Positions 24,969 through 33,787 of a stretch of 64,000 bases of DNA are shown piece after piece. Within the stretch, counting starts at the first letter, position 1. Each line of letters starts with the position of its first letter. The notes under the pieces were generated by a model. It saw only the letters and a program-made list of their open reading frames with translations. It searched no databases and was not told where the DNA came from. The position numbers and the translations under genes were made by a program. Source of the stretch: Clostridiales bacterium (GTDB lineage: Bacteria; Bacillota; Clostridia; Oscillospirales; Oscillospiraceae); NCBI GenBank assembly GCA_004558115.1, contig SFDT01000022.1, positions 1 through 64,000 of the forward strand, read 5' to 3'.

Positions 24969-25681
24969 ACCGCTTCTCCTTCCTCCGTGAGCATGCGCAG
25001 CGTCCACTGCTCCAGCACCGCCAGCTGCTGCGGCGTATGGAACCAGTGCTCGCCGTCCTCCATGACCGCCAGCGTCCGGCCGGGGCGGGCGGCGAAGGCC
25101 TCCGCCGTGGCCCGGGGCGTCATGTTGTCCCGTCCGGCATACAAAATGTCCGTCCTGCCCGGCCAATCCGCCGTGGGATGGGCCAGGGCGTACTGGTAAT
25201 ACCGCCAGGACAGCGTCTCTCCGAAGTTTGTGGAGATGGTCTCCCGGCGGCGCAGGTCCTCCGCTGTGGCGCCGGCCCAACCCAGCATGGTCTCAATGAG
25301 CCCCGCCATGTCCAGCACCGGGGAGACCAACAGGCTCCGCTCCGGCGGAGCGCCGTCGAAGGCCAACATGGAAAACCAGGCGCCGATGCTGGTGGCCCGC
25401 AGAGCCACGCGCCGCCACCGCCCCCGGGCATACTCCATGGCGGACTGAAGCTCCGGCACCGCGTGCCAGGGGTCCAGGGGCTCCGGCCCGCCCTGCCGGG
25501 CGCCGTGCTCCGGCAGGTCCACCGCCAGCACCTGCCAGCCGAAGGGGGCGGCCAGAGCGGCGAAGTCCCGCCCCTCCTCCTTGCAGCCGCACCGGCCGTG
25601 GACAAACAAAAACACCCTGTCCGCTTCTTCGCCGTACACCACGGCCGGGACAGCGCCCAGGGAAAACGCTTCTTCCCTCAT
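24965..25681 (-). CDS. Alpha/beta hydrolase
   Basis: A 238-residue cytoplasmic alpha/beta-fold hydrolase, probably an esterase or peptidase-like enzyme. Visible features are the oxyanion strand FLFVHGRCGCKEEG, the nucleophile elbow ATSIGAW (Ser near 97), a late Asp in GRDN and the His in GEHWFH. Substrate unknown. ATG 25681 follows AAGGAG. Coupled to mutT through ATGATG. Confidence 0.8.
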   Translation of the reverse strand: MREEAFSLGAVPAVVYGEEADRVFLFVHGRCGCKEEGRDFAALAAPFGWQVLAVDLPEHGARQGGPEPLDPWHAVPELQSAMEYARGRWRRVALRATSIGAWFSMLAFDGAPPERSLLVSPVLDMAGLIETMLGWAGATAEDLRRRETISTNFGETLSWRYYQYALAHPTADWPGRTDILYAGRDNMTPRATAEAFAARPGRTLAVMEDGEHWFHTPQQLAVLEQWTLRMLTEEGEAV

Positions 25682-25703
25682 GATGATTTCTCCTTTTCAA
25701 AAG

Positions 25704-25734
25704 CGTCCCCTCCGCCAAAGCGGCGGAGGGGACG
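25704..25734 (-). terminator. Terminator downstream of mscS
   Basis: CGTCCCCTCCGCC and GGCGGAGGGGACG, a perfect 13-bp stem with a 5-nt loop. On the minus strand CTTTTG follows. Confidence 0.8.
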
Positions 25735-25742
25735 GCGGAAAC

Positions 25743-26555
25743 TCACTTGCTCTCGGACACCACCCGGTAAGCGGGGGCCTGGACGCCGGCGGCGGCCAGG
25801 GCTTCCGTGATGCCCTGGGTCAGGTCAAAGAACACATCCCAGTAGTCCTCGTTTTTGCACCAGGCCCGGACGGTGAACTCCATGGCCTGGGCGGTGCCGC
25901 CGGACAGGCGGGCAAAGGGCGCGGCAGGCTCTTGGAGCACCTTGCCGCAGCCTGCCATAACGGACTGCATCAGCTCCTGGATGCGGGCGGGAGACTCGCT
26001 CTTAGCACAGGAGAAGACCAGGTCCACCCGGCGCAGCTCCTCCATGGAGTAGTTCACCACGTTGGCGTTCATGAGGCTGCCGTTGGGGACGGTGATGTGC
26101 TTGTTGTCCACGGTGATGATGACGGTGTAAAAGAGGGTGACCTCCTTCACCACGCCGGAGACACCGGCGGCGTCCACGTAATCCCCGATCCGGAAGGGCT
26201 TGAACACCAGCAGCATGATGCCGCCGGCCAGATTGGACAGCGCCCCCTGGAGGGCCAGGCCCACGGTGACGCCCGCGGAGGCCAGCACGGCCACGATGGA
26301 GCTGGTCTCCACCCCCAGGATGCCGATGATGGAGATGACCAGCAATACGTACAGCCCGATCTTCACGAAGCTCAGGGCAAAGGTGCGGACGGTGCCCTCC
26401 AGCCGGGCAAAGCCCTTGCTCTTTTCCAACAGGCCCACGATCTTACCAACGGCCCACTTGCCCACCAGCCACACCACCAGGGCAAAGACCAGCTTACTGA
26501 CCAGGGGCACCAGCAGCGTTCCCAGAACGGACACGGAATAAATGGCGGTACTCAT
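25743..26555 (-). CDS. mscS: Small-conductance mechanosensitive channel, MscS family
   Basis: A 270-residue membrane channel that opens under membrane tension to release solutes. It has two to three transmembrane helices in the first 100 residues. The pore-lining helix is VLASAGVTVGLALQGALSNLAGG, quoted here as ASAGVTVGLALQGALSNLA. The beta domain starts FRIGDYVDAAGVSGVV. The size matches YkuT-type minimal MscS proteins. ATG 26555 has CAGGAGG. Monocistronic between tenA and the terminator. Confidence 0.92.
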   Translation of the reverse strand: MSTAIYSVSVLGTLLVPLVSKLVFALVVWLVGKWAVGKIVGLLEKSKGFARLEGTVRTFALSFVKIGLYVLLVISIIGILGVETSSIVAVLASAGVTVGLALQGALSNLAGGIMLLVFKPFRIGDYVDAAGVSGVVKEVTLFYTVIITVDNKHITVPNGSLMNANVVNYSMEELRRVDLVFSCAKSESPARIQELMQSVMAGCGKVLQEPAAPFARLSGGTAQAMEFTVRAWCKNEDYWDVFFDLTQGITEALAAAGVQAPAYRVVSESK

Positions 26556-26631
26556 AAAACAGCCTCCTGAAATTCTTATTTTCCCTCAGTATAGCAGGTT
26601 TTTCCCAACAATACAACCGCAAACGACCGCT

Positions 26632-27303
26632 TTACCGGTCCATCTTCCCCATGGTCCAGGCCATGTCCCAGAACTGGTACTCGTAAACGGAGCAGTTGGT
26701 GATGATGCGGTCCAGGTTTTGGAGCTGCTCCTCGGTGTAGCCCTCCGTCAGCCGGTCCACGAAGTCGATCATTACCTCCGTGTCCTCCCGGTAGGCGGGG
26801 CTGATATAGGTCTCGATCCAGTGCTTGTAGAAGTTGCTCTCGTCCCGGCTGCCGGGAATGGTCTCCATATAGTCGCCGATGAGCTTATAGCTCCAGGCGC
26901 AGGCCAGCACTACGGTGGCCAGCTCCGGCAGGCCCTCTTTGAAGGCCACGGAGATCATATAGTTGGTGTAGGATTCGTTGTTCAGGCACATGGGCGCCGC
27001 GTCGATCCCCGCCTGGTCCACCCCCAGTTTCTTCAAATACTGCTTGTGGACGGCGTTTTCCGTGTTCAGCGTGCCGTTGATGAGGGTGCTGAACAGGCGC
27101 ATGTCGCTCTCCCGGTCCGCCCGGATGACGCCCAGGGCAAACACCTTGGCGTACTGCATCAAATACTTGTGATCCTGGATCATATAGAATTGGAACTTTT
27201 CCCGGGGAAGGGTGCCGTGGGCCATGCCCTGGACGAAGGGGTGCTGGTAATAGCTCTCCCAGATGGGCAGAGCGGTCTGATACAGGCGCTGGGAAACTTT
27301 CAT
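26632..27303 (-). CDS. tenA: Thiaminase II / aminopyrimidine aminohydrolase TenA
   Basis: A 223-residue TenA-family helical bundle that salvages degraded thiamine by deaminating aminopyrimidine. Conserved parts are HPFVQGMAHGTLPREKFQFY, YAKVFALG, and near the C-terminus the acidic YEYQFWDMAW. ATG 27303 lies 9 nt after AAAAGGAG. It directly follows ligA (19-bp gap). No TPP riboswitch is visible upstream because the gene sits inside the operon. Confidence 0.9.
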   Translation of the reverse strand: MKVSQRLYQTALPIWESYYQHPFVQGMAHGTLPREKFQFYMIQDHKYLMQYAKVFALGVIRADRESDMRLFSTLINGTLNTENAVHKQYLKKLGVDQAGIDAAPMCLNNESYTNYMISVAFKEGLPELATVVLACAWSYKLIGDYMETIPGSRDESNFYKHWIETYISPAYREDTEVMIDFVDRLTEGYTEEQLQNLDRIITNCSVYEYQFWDMAWTMGKMDR

Positions 27304-27322
27304 AGTCGTGTTCTCCTTTTGT

Positions 27323-29299
27323 TTATTGCAGCATGTCCGCAAACTCGTCCTCCGTCAGGACGGGGATGTTCAGCTCTTGAGCCTTTTTCAGCTTGCTGCC
27401 GGCGGCCTCGCCGGCCACCACGTAGGTGGTTCGCTTGGAGACAGACCCGGCGGCCTTGCCGCCCCGCTCCTCGATGAGGGCCTGGGCGGTCTTGCGGTCA
27501 AAGCGGGTCAGGGTTCCTGTCAGGACGAAGGTCATTCCGGCGAACCGCTCGTCCACTAGCTCCGCCGTGCTCTCCATGTTGACGCCGGCCTCCCTCAATC
27601 GCCGCAGCAGGTCCTGGGACTGGGGCTGGGCGAAGTAGGCCGTGATGCACCGGGCGGTGATGGCGCCCACGTCATTGATGTCCGTCAACTCCTCCTCGGT
27701 GGCAGCCACAAGGCCGTCCATGGTCTTGAAGTGCATGGCCAGGACCTTGGCGGCCTTCTCCCCCACCTGGCGGATGCCCAGGCCGTAAATGAGGCGGCTG
27801 AGATCGTTGGCCTTGGAGTTTTCAATGGCCCGGATGAGGTTTTCCGCTGACTTGGCGCCCATGCGGTCCAGCTGGGCCACATCCTGGGCATGGAGGCTGT
27901 ACAGGTCCGCCACGTTGCGGATGAGGCCGGTATCCACCAGCTGCTGGATGACGGCGGGACCGCAGCCGTCAATGTCCATGGCGCCGCGGCTGGCAAAGTG
28001 GGTGATGTTCCGCAGCAGCTGGGCCGGGCACTCGGCGCCGGTGCAGCGCAGGGCGGCGCCGTCCTCGTCCCGGACCACCGGAGCGCCGCACACGGGACAA
28101 AGCTCCGGCAGCACGTAGGGCGCCGTGCCCTCTGGGCGCTTTGCGAAGTCCACCTCCACGATTTCCGGGATGATCTCGCCGGCCTTCTGGACGATGACCG
28201 TGTCTCCTACCCGGATGTCCTTTTCCGCGATATAGTCCTGGTTGTGAAGGGTGGCGCTGGTGACGGTGGTGCCCGCCAGGCGCACCGGCTCCAGCACCGC
28301 CCTGGGGGTCAGCACACCGGTACGGCCCACCTGCACCACGATGTCCAGCACCCGGGAGGGCTTTTTCTCCGGCGGGTACTTGAAGGCCACCGCCCACTTG
28401 GGGAATTTGGCGGTGGAGCCTAGCTTTGTACGGTCTGTAAGGGAATTTACCTTCACAACCGCGCCGTCGATGTCAAAGGGATAATCCAGCCGCTCCTCGT
28501 TGATGCGGGCGATCTCTCCCTGGACCTCCGCCGTGCCGTGGAGGGTCTTGTGGGGGATGACCTTGAACCGCTGGGAACGGAGGTACTCCAGCGTCTCTGC
28601 GTGGGAGAGGAACTCCTTCCCCTCCGCCAGCTGGAGGTTGAACACCTGGATGTCCAGCCGCCGTTCGGCGCAGATCTTGGGGTCCAGCTGCCGCAGGGAG
28701 CCCGCGGCGGCGTTGCGGGGGTTGGCCATGAGGGGCTTTCCCTGGAGCTCCCGCATGGCGTTGATCTCCTCGAATACTGAGCGGGCCATATACACCTCGC
28801 CCCGGACGATGAGCCGGGGCAGCTTGTCCGGCAGGACCATGGGGATGGAGCGGACGGTCTTCAAATTCTCCGTCACGTCCTCCCCCACCCGGCCGTCGCC
28901 CCGGGTGGCGCCCCGGACAAACACGCCGTCCCGGTACTCCAGGGCCACGGACAAGCCGTCCACCTTGGGCTCCACGGAGTACTCCACCATGCCGCCCAGG
29001 GCCTCGTCCATGCGCTCGCAGAACTCCGCCACTTCCTCGTCGCTGAACACGTCCTGGAGGCTCTCCAGCGGCACCTCATGGGCGTAGGGCTGAAAGCCCT
29101 CCAGGGTCTGGCCGCCGATGCGCTGGGTGGGCGAATCCGGCGTCACCTCCTCCGGGTGCTGGGCCTCCAGCTCCTCCAGTTCCCGGTTCAGCATGTCGTA
29201 TTCATAGTCGCTCATGGTGGGCGCGTCCAGCACGTAATAGCGGTAGCCGTTTTCGTTCAGGATATCCCGCAGCTGCTTCATTCTCTCACGGTAGTCCAT
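27323..29299 (-). CDS. ligA: NAD-dependent DNA ligase LigA
   Basis: Essential ligase that seals nicks in replication and repair, 658 residues. Domains in order: Ia, adenylation domain with the nucleotidyl Lys in VEPKVDGLSVAL near residue 115, OB fold, zinc finger (CPVCG...CTGAECPAQ), helix-hairpin-helix repeats and a C-terminal BRCT domain (FAGMTFVLTGTL). All are complete. ATG 29299 follows GGAGG. The ligA-yunB gap is 9 bp. Confidence 0.97.
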   Translation of the reverse strand: MDYRERMKQLRDILNENGYRYYVLDAPTMSDYEYDMLNRELEELEAQHPEEVTPDSPTQRIGGQTLEGFQPYAHEVPLESLQDVFSDEEVAEFCERMDEALGGMVEYSVEPKVDGLSVALEYRDGVFVRGATRGDGRVGEDVTENLKTVRSIPMVLPDKLPRLIVRGEVYMARSVFEEINAMRELQGKPLMANPRNAAAGSLRQLDPKICAERRLDIQVFNLQLAEGKEFLSHAETLEYLRSQRFKVIPHKTLHGTAEVQGEIARINEERLDYPFDIDGAVVKVNSLTDRTKLGSTAKFPKWAVAFKYPPEKKPSRVLDIVVQVGRTGVLTPRAVLEPVRLAGTTVTSATLHNQDYIAEKDIRVGDTVIVQKAGEIIPEIVEVDFAKRPEGTAPYVLPELCPVCGAPVVRDEDGAALRCTGAECPAQLLRNITHFASRGAMDIDGCGPAVIQQLVDTGLIRNVADLYSLHAQDVAQLDRMGAKSAENLIRAIENSKANDLSRLIYGLGIRQVGEKAAKVLAMHFKTMDGLVAATEEELTDINDVGAITARCITAYFAQPQSQDLLRRLREAGVNMESTAELVDERFAGMTFVLTGTLTRFDRKTAQALIEERGGKAAGSVSKRTTYVVAGEAAGSKLKKAQELNIPVLTEDEFADMLQ

Positions 29300-29308
29300 G
29301 GTTCCTCC

Positions 29309-30013
29309 TCAGTTTCCGTTCAGGATATAGTCTTTCAGGTCCTCTTCATAAGTCCCCGGGTCAGTGCTGAAATAGGTGTATGTGTCCGGCACAGCCCCCA
29401 CGATGACCGTCTCCGCCACGGTGAAGGAGTTGGAGACCTTCGTGGCGGTGGTGAAGCCCGGCAGCAGTACGCTGACGTACACATCCACGTTCAGCATGAT
29501 CTGGTGGCGGGTCTGGTTGATGCCGGCGGAGGTGAAGGCGTTTTCAAACCGGGCCTCCGAGGTGCCCAGGGACTCCATCCGCACCTTGATGCGCGGTCCC
29601 CGGCCCGCCAGCAGGGCGGAGCCGGTGAGGGTGCCGACGGGGATGGACAGCTCCCGGGCGGACACCTGCCCCACCCGGGTCAAAATGGTGTCAAGGATTT
29701 CCGCTTGCAGGTGGTTGAAAGCAGCCATATTGCTGCGGACAGCGGTGACTTTTCCCTGGCTGTCCTTCTCCAGCGTCACCAGGCCGTCGTACCGCAGCTC
29801 CCCGTTTTCAATGGCCTCGTACACCGCCTCGCTGACGATGCGGGTGACGGCGTTGGACACCCGGGCGGTGGCCAGGTTCTCCAGCAGGGGCCGCATCTGG
29901 GCCGAAACATATAATGCCAGGGCCAGCAGCCCGGCGGCCGCCAGCAGCGCCAGGGCCCGCATGGCCTGCCGCCGGTCCCAGCGGCGTCGGTAATAAAAGA
30001 ATCCGGGGCGCAT
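29309..30013 (-). CDS. yunB: Sporulation protein YunB
   Basis: A 234-residue membrane-anchored sporulation protein, sigma-E dependent in Bacillus. One N-terminal transmembrane helix (LALLAAAGLLALALYV) is followed by an outside domain with the typical IPVGTLTGSALLAGRGP motif. ATG 30013 is chosen over GTG 30022 because GGGAGG lies 8 nt before it. The CATAGAATG motif is 21 bp upstream. Molecular function is not known. Confidence 0.88.
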   Translation of the reverse strand: MRPGFFYYRRRWDRRQAMRALALLAAAGLLALALYVSAQMRPLLENLATARVSNAVTRIVSEAVYEAIENGELRYDGLVTLEKDSQGKVTAVRSNMAAFNHLQAEILDTILTRVGQVSARELSIPVGTLTGSALLAGRGPRIKVRMESLGTSEARFENAFTSAGINQTRHQIMLNVDVYVSVLLPGFTTATKVSNSFTVAETVIVGAVPDTYTYFSTDPGTYEEDLKDYILNGN

Positions 30014-30033
30014 GACAGCCACCTCCCTCTCCG

Positions 30034-30042
30034 CATTCTATG
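30034..30042 (-). promoter_or_regulatory. Candidate mother-cell sigma -10 element of yunB
   Basis: On the minus strand GCATAGAATG, the same 10 bp as upstream of the element A recombinase operon. Very close to the ribosome site, so the leader would be short. No convincing -35. Confidence 0.45.
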
Positions 30043-30070
30043 CGGAAAGGAGCCTGGCCTAGTCGCGCCG

Positions 30071-31447
30071 TCAGGGCAGCTGGTTCACAATGGCCTTAAA
30101 GACCTTGCCCCGCTCCATGAAGTTTTTGAAGCGGTCAAAGGACGTGCTGGCGGGAGACAGGATGACCACATCTCCCTCCGAGGCGCGGCTGTCGGCAATG
30201 GACACCGCCTCATGGTAATCCGCCACGTCCAGGATCTCCAGGCCGTTGTAGTTGTCCGCCCGCTCCACGGCCCGGCGGATGACCCCGGCGGTGGCGCCGC
30301 ACAGCAGCAGCAGCTTCACGTGGTCGTTCACCACCGGCCCCAGGACATCGTAGGGGATGCCCTTGTCCTTGCCGCCGGCGATGAGAATGACCTTTTCCGG
30401 GAAGGAGTTCAGCCCCGCGATGGTGCGGCTGGGGCTGGAGGCGATGGAGTCGTTATACCACCGGACGCCCTTCCGGGTGCGGATGAGCTCGATGCGGTGC
30501 TCCACGCCGCCGAACTCCCGGGCAAAGTCCCGGATGACTTCATCAGGCACCAGGCCGTCCACGGCGGCGATGGCCGCCAGGTAGTTTTCCACGTTGTGGA
30601 CGCCGGGGAGCTTGATATCGGATACCCGCATCACTTCCCGCTCCTGCCCGCCGCTCCGGGCGATGATGGTGCCGCCCCGCAGGAACACGCCGTCCTCCAA
30701 CTCCCGCTGGCGGGAGAACAGCCGGGCCCGGCCCACGGCCCGGCCCGCTTCCTCCGCCGTATACGGATTGTCGGCGTTGAATACGGCGATATCCTGGGCC
30801 GTCTGGTGTGTAAAGATATTTTCCTTTGCATCAATATACTCCTGAAAGTCCTTGTGGACATCCAGGTGGTTGGGGGCCAGGTTCGTGACCACGGCAATGT
30901 GGGGGCTCTGGGTCATGGTCATCAGCTGGAAGCTGGACAGCTCCAGCACGGCGATGTCCTCCGGGGACATGGCGCCGGTCTCCGCCAGCAGCGGATGGCC
31001 GATGTTGCCGCCCAGGTGGACGGTCCGGCCCGCCCGCTTCAAAAGCTCGGCGATGATGGTGGTGGTGGTCGTCTTGCCGTCGCTGCCGGTGACGGCGATC
31101 TTCGGGCAGGGACACACTTCAAAAAAGACCTCCATCTCCGAGGTCAGCACGCTGCCCCGCGCCACGGCGGCGGTGAGCTGGGGCAGGTCCGGCCGCATGC
31201 CGGGGGTGCGGAAGATGACATCCTCCGTCAGCTCCTCCAGGTAGTCCGCTCCCAGCCGCAGACGGGCGCCCTTTGCCTCCAGGGTGTCCGCGTACTCTCC
31301 CAGGGCGGCGCGCTCTTGCTTGTCGCAGGCGGTGACAGCCACGCCACGGTCCAGCAGCAGCTCGATGAGGGGCCGGTTGGAAACGCCGATGCCGATGACG
31401 GCCACGGTCTTCTGCTGCAAGGTATTCAAATACTCCTCAAACTTCAT
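30071..31447 (-). CDS. murD: UDP-N-acetylmuramoyl-L-alanine--D-glutamate ligase
   Basis: Adds D-glutamate to UDP-MurNAc-L-Ala in peptidoglycan synthesis, cytoplasmic. The 458 residues show the Mur ligase ATP loop VTGSDGKTTTTT, the ELSSFQL and NLAPNHLDVH segments and the C-terminal YNDSIASSPSRT. Length is typical. ATG 31447 follows AAGGAGCG; a short GC hairpin with a T-run lies in its leader near 31463-31490. Separated from yunB by 57 bp. Confidence 0.96.
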   Translation of the reverse strand: MKFEEYLNTLQQKTVAVIGIGVSNRPLIELLLDRGVAVTACDKQERAALGEYADTLEAKGARLRLGADYLEELTEDVIFRTPGMRPDLPQLTAAVARGSVLTSEMEVFFEVCPCPKIAVTGSDGKTTTTTIIAELLKRAGRTVHLGGNIGHPLLAETGAMSPEDIAVLELSSFQLMTMTQSPHIAVVTNLAPNHLDVHKDFQEYIDAKENIFTHQTAQDIAVFNADNPYTAEEAGRAVGRARLFSRQRELEDGVFLRGGTIIARSGGQEREVMRVSDIKLPGVHNVENYLAAIAAVDGLVPDEVIRDFAREFGGVEHRIELIRTRKGVRWYNDSIASSPSRTIAGLNSFPEKVILIAGGKDKGIPYDVLGPVVNDHVKLLLLCGATAGVIRRAVERADNYNGLEILDVADYHEAVSIADSRASEGDVVILSPASTSFDRFKNFMERGKVFKAIVNQLP

Positions 31448-31550
31448 GGAGAACGCTCCTTATCTCCACCGCCTTGGGGCGGTTTTTTTCATACAGGGGA
31501 ATTATACCGCAGACGGGACAAAATTACAACTTCGGATTGCCTTTTCGCAA

Positions 31551-31579
31551 TTGACAATCCCCCCGCCTTCCTGTACAAT
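31551..31579 (+). promoter_or_regulatory. Sigma-A promoter of rnpB
   Basis: Near-consensus TTGACA (31551-31556), 17-bp spacer, TACAAT (31574-31579). The expected start near 31587 coincides with the first base of the RNase P P1 helix. Confidence 0.9.
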
Positions 31580-31586
31580 ATAGGCC

Positions 31587-32045
31587 GCGAGGAAAACAGA
31601 CGGTCGCGTGGCCAGGCCGAAAGGCCGGTCATGAGGAAAGTCCGGGCTCCACAGGGCAAGGATAACGGGTAACGCCCGCCCAGAGCGATCTGAGGAAAAG
31701 TGCAACAGAGATATACCGCCCCGTCCCCCAAAGCAAAATGGGGCCCCCACAAAAACCCAGTTTTTGTGGGGAGAGGAGGCGCAGCGCAATGACTGCGCCC
31801 TGCCGCTTGCGGCGGGGCAAGGGATATGAAGCTTGCGCCGACGAGGTAAGGGTGGAAAGGCGAGGTAAGAGCTCACCCGTCACACGGGAACGTCGTGACG
31901 CTGTAAACTCTATCCGGAGCAACACCGTGGCGCGGAAGCAACAGGCCTGCCCGGCCGCTTCCAGGAGGTGGCTTGAGCGTACTGGCAACAGTGCGTCGAG
32001 ATAGATGACCGTCCAATACAGAACCCGGCTTACAGTTTTGCTCGC
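31587..32045 (+). ncRNA. rnpB: RNase P RNA (class A)
   Basis: Catalytic RNA that matures tRNA 5' ends. Conserved core blocks are present: GAGGAAAGTCCGGGCTCC, GGTAACGCCCG, GAGGAAAAGTGCAACAGAGA, GGTAAGAGCTCACC and CAGAACCCGGCTTACAG. The ends are set by P1 pairing of 31587-31597 with 32035-32045 (one mismatch). At about 459 nt it is rather long because of a hairpin insert near 31735-31775. Confidence 0.95.
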
Positions 32046-32055
32046 ATATGATATG

Positions 32056-32084
32056 GCCCCTCCCGCGGAACACGCGGGAGGGGC
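32056..32084 (+). terminator. Terminator of rnpB
   Basis: GCCCCTCCCGCG, loop GAACA, CGCGGGAGGGGC, then a T-rich tail. It also faces the end of the convergent regulator gene. Confidence 0.88.
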
Positions 32085-32132
32085 TTCATTTATTTACTTT
32101 TCTGACAGCGTTGCTGTACCTGATTCATGATA

Positions 32133-33173
32133 TCACTGCTCCCAGATGCACACCAGCTTGTCCCGGACCTCCTGGGGCACCGTATCCGGCCAGAGGGACA
32201 CCAGCTCTCCATCCACCATGTCGTAGACGGTGTAGGGCTTCTCCTGCCAGCGGGTGCGGACCACCACCTCGTTCTCCCCGTCGCCGTCCCAGTCACAGAT
32301 GGCGGCGTTCCGGCAATCCTCTACCAGGAGAATGGTCTCTTTGATCTCGTCGGGATAGGGCGAGCCGCCGTCCTGCACCTCGTCCAGCATGTCCTTGTTC
32401 ACAGGAGCCTCCGTGACCCAGAAACGGGCGTCGCAGAGGAAGCCTTTGCCCCGGGGCTCGCTGTATGGGTCGGGGTAGTAGTTCTCCGTGGTGAAAAACA
32501 CCTCGGGATACCCGAACAGCGGCGCGCAGTCCGCCTCGAAGGTCACGTCCATCAGGCCGCCCAGGTGAACTCCGTCCGGCTCACACTCCGTCACCACGCC
32601 CCGCCGGGTCCAGCGGTTCCACCGGAAGGACATTCGAAAGCTGTTCTCCTCCCCCCATTCATTGGTCAGCTGGATGGCGTCAAAATCCACGCCGTCGCCG
32701 CAGCGGAGCTTCAGCAGATGGTCCTTGCGCCCAGGCTCCTCCATGTAGAGATAGTTCACGCCGTCCATGGTCTCCTTCAGCTTCAGGATGTTTCCGCCGT
32801 CCTCCCGGACGGAACGAAACGACACGGCGTATAAAACCACCAGCCCCGTCACCGCCAGCAGCACCAGCACGCCGATGAGCCGGGACCAGCCCCGACGCCG
32901 CTCCTGTTTCACACTGTCACGGGAAATATCCAGCAAGGCTTTCACAGGCTCCTCTCCTTCCTCCTGCCGCCGGCAGGCCATCAGTTCCTCCACGCCCAGC
33001 CCAAGGGCCGCCGCCAGAGGCTCCAGCAGCGTTACGTCCGGGTAGCTGAGGCCCCGCTCCCACTTGCTGACGGCCTTATCCGTGATGTGCAGACGCTCCG
33101 CCAGGTCCTTCTGGGTCATGTCCAGGGCCTTGCGGTTCTCCGCGATGAAGGCCCCCAACCGCTCCTTGTTCAT
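32133..33173 (-). CDS. XRE-type regulator with membrane anchor and extracytoplasmic domain
   Basis: A 346-residue protein. An N-terminal Cro/CI helix-turn-helix is at 7-62 (LDMTQKDLAERLHITDKAVSKW). A single transmembrane helix (LIGVLVLLAVTGLVVLYAV) follows near 100, then about 230 residues outside with no recognised domain and an Asp-rich DWDGDGENEV loop that could bind calcium. The layout suggests a membrane-bound transcription factor sensing an envelope signal. ATG 33173 has GAGGTG 6 nt upstream; GTG 33182 is less likely. Target genes unknown. Confidence 0.75.
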   Translation of the reverse strand: MNKERLGAFIAENRKALDMTQKDLAERLHITDKAVSKWERGLSYPDVTLLEPLAAALGLGVEELMACRRQEEGEEPVKALLDISRDSVKQERRRGWSRLIGVLVLLAVTGLVVLYAVSFRSVREDGGNILKLKETMDGVNYLYMEEPGRKDHLLKLRCGDGVDFDAIQLTNEWGEENSFRMSFRWNRWTRRGVVTECEPDGVHLGGLMDVTFEADCAPLFGYPEVFFTTENYYPDPYSEPRGKGFLCDARFWVTEAPVNKDMLDEVQDGGSPYPDEIKETILLVEDCRNAAICDWDGDGENEVVVRTRWQEKPYTVYDMVDGELVSLWPDTVPQEVRDKLVCIWEQ

Positions 33174-33243
33174 GTCGTTCACCTCGCTTTCAACATACCC
33201 GCTTTCCGGAAAAAAGGCAACCGACCAGCGGTAGAATCACGAT

Positions 33244-33564
33244 TCAGACGTAATTCCAGGCACTTCCGTCAGTTTCCTGCCGCTTTTTCTCCTCCCGGCG
33301 CCGTATCCTGGCCTCTCGCTGCTGTCTCCACTTTTCCGTATCACGGGCGATGGTCCCGCAAATGAATTGAAAAATCAGTTTTGTGCGTTCCTCCAACTCA
33401 GAAAATTTGTCAAGCACTTCTTCGCAGGACCGCTCCGGCTGCTCCGCCGCTTGCATGGCATACGCAAAAAGTGCGGAAAACAGCCACCCCCGCTGCTCCG
33501 GAGGCAGCATGTCGATGATGGGAAGCATGTCAAAGTACAGGACAAAGCTCTTTTTCTTGTTCAA
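33244..33564 (-). CDS. Phage-type DUF6291-like protein
   Basis: A 106-residue protein starting with TTG 33564 behind AGGGGGAA. The N-terminus KKKSFVLYFDMLPIIDMLP and the basic C-terminal helix resemble DUF6291 proteins found in prophages beside replication genes. No other phage gene is near, so it is probably a stray remnant or domesticated gene. The upstream 220 bp is AT-rich, with a TTGTTCAAT-type half-site and a 20-bp palindrome. Confidence 0.6.
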   Translation of the reverse strand: MNKKKSFVLYFDMLPIIDMLPPEQRGWLFSALFAYAMQAAEQPERSCEEVLDKFSELEERTKLIFQFICGTIARDTEKWRQQREARIRRREEKKRQETDGSAWNYV

Positions 33565-33605
33565 TCAAAATTCCCCCTTCTCCAATACCTTCCCAAGGGA
33601 GATTT

Positions 33606-33625
33606 GTTGCACGTTCGCGTGCAAC
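33606..33625. repeat. Perfect 20-bp palindrome upstream of the DUF6291-like gene
   Basis: GTTGCACG, loop TTCG, CGTGCAAC. It lies in an AT-rich gene-free stretch (33565-33787) that also contains TTTTGTTCAAT at 33728-33738. Possible operator or leader hairpin. Confidence 0.4.
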
Positions 33626-33787
33626 ATGAACGCGTGTAAGTGTAAATGTTTTGTAAATGATATTGTGATTGTTTATGTAATGGTCACTGTGTGCGCTTAT
33701 GTGCGCATTTTATAAACAAAACCTAACTTTTGTTCAATTATGGCGCAGCACAAGAGGGACGGCTTTCGCCGTCCCTCGCTTGTTTGC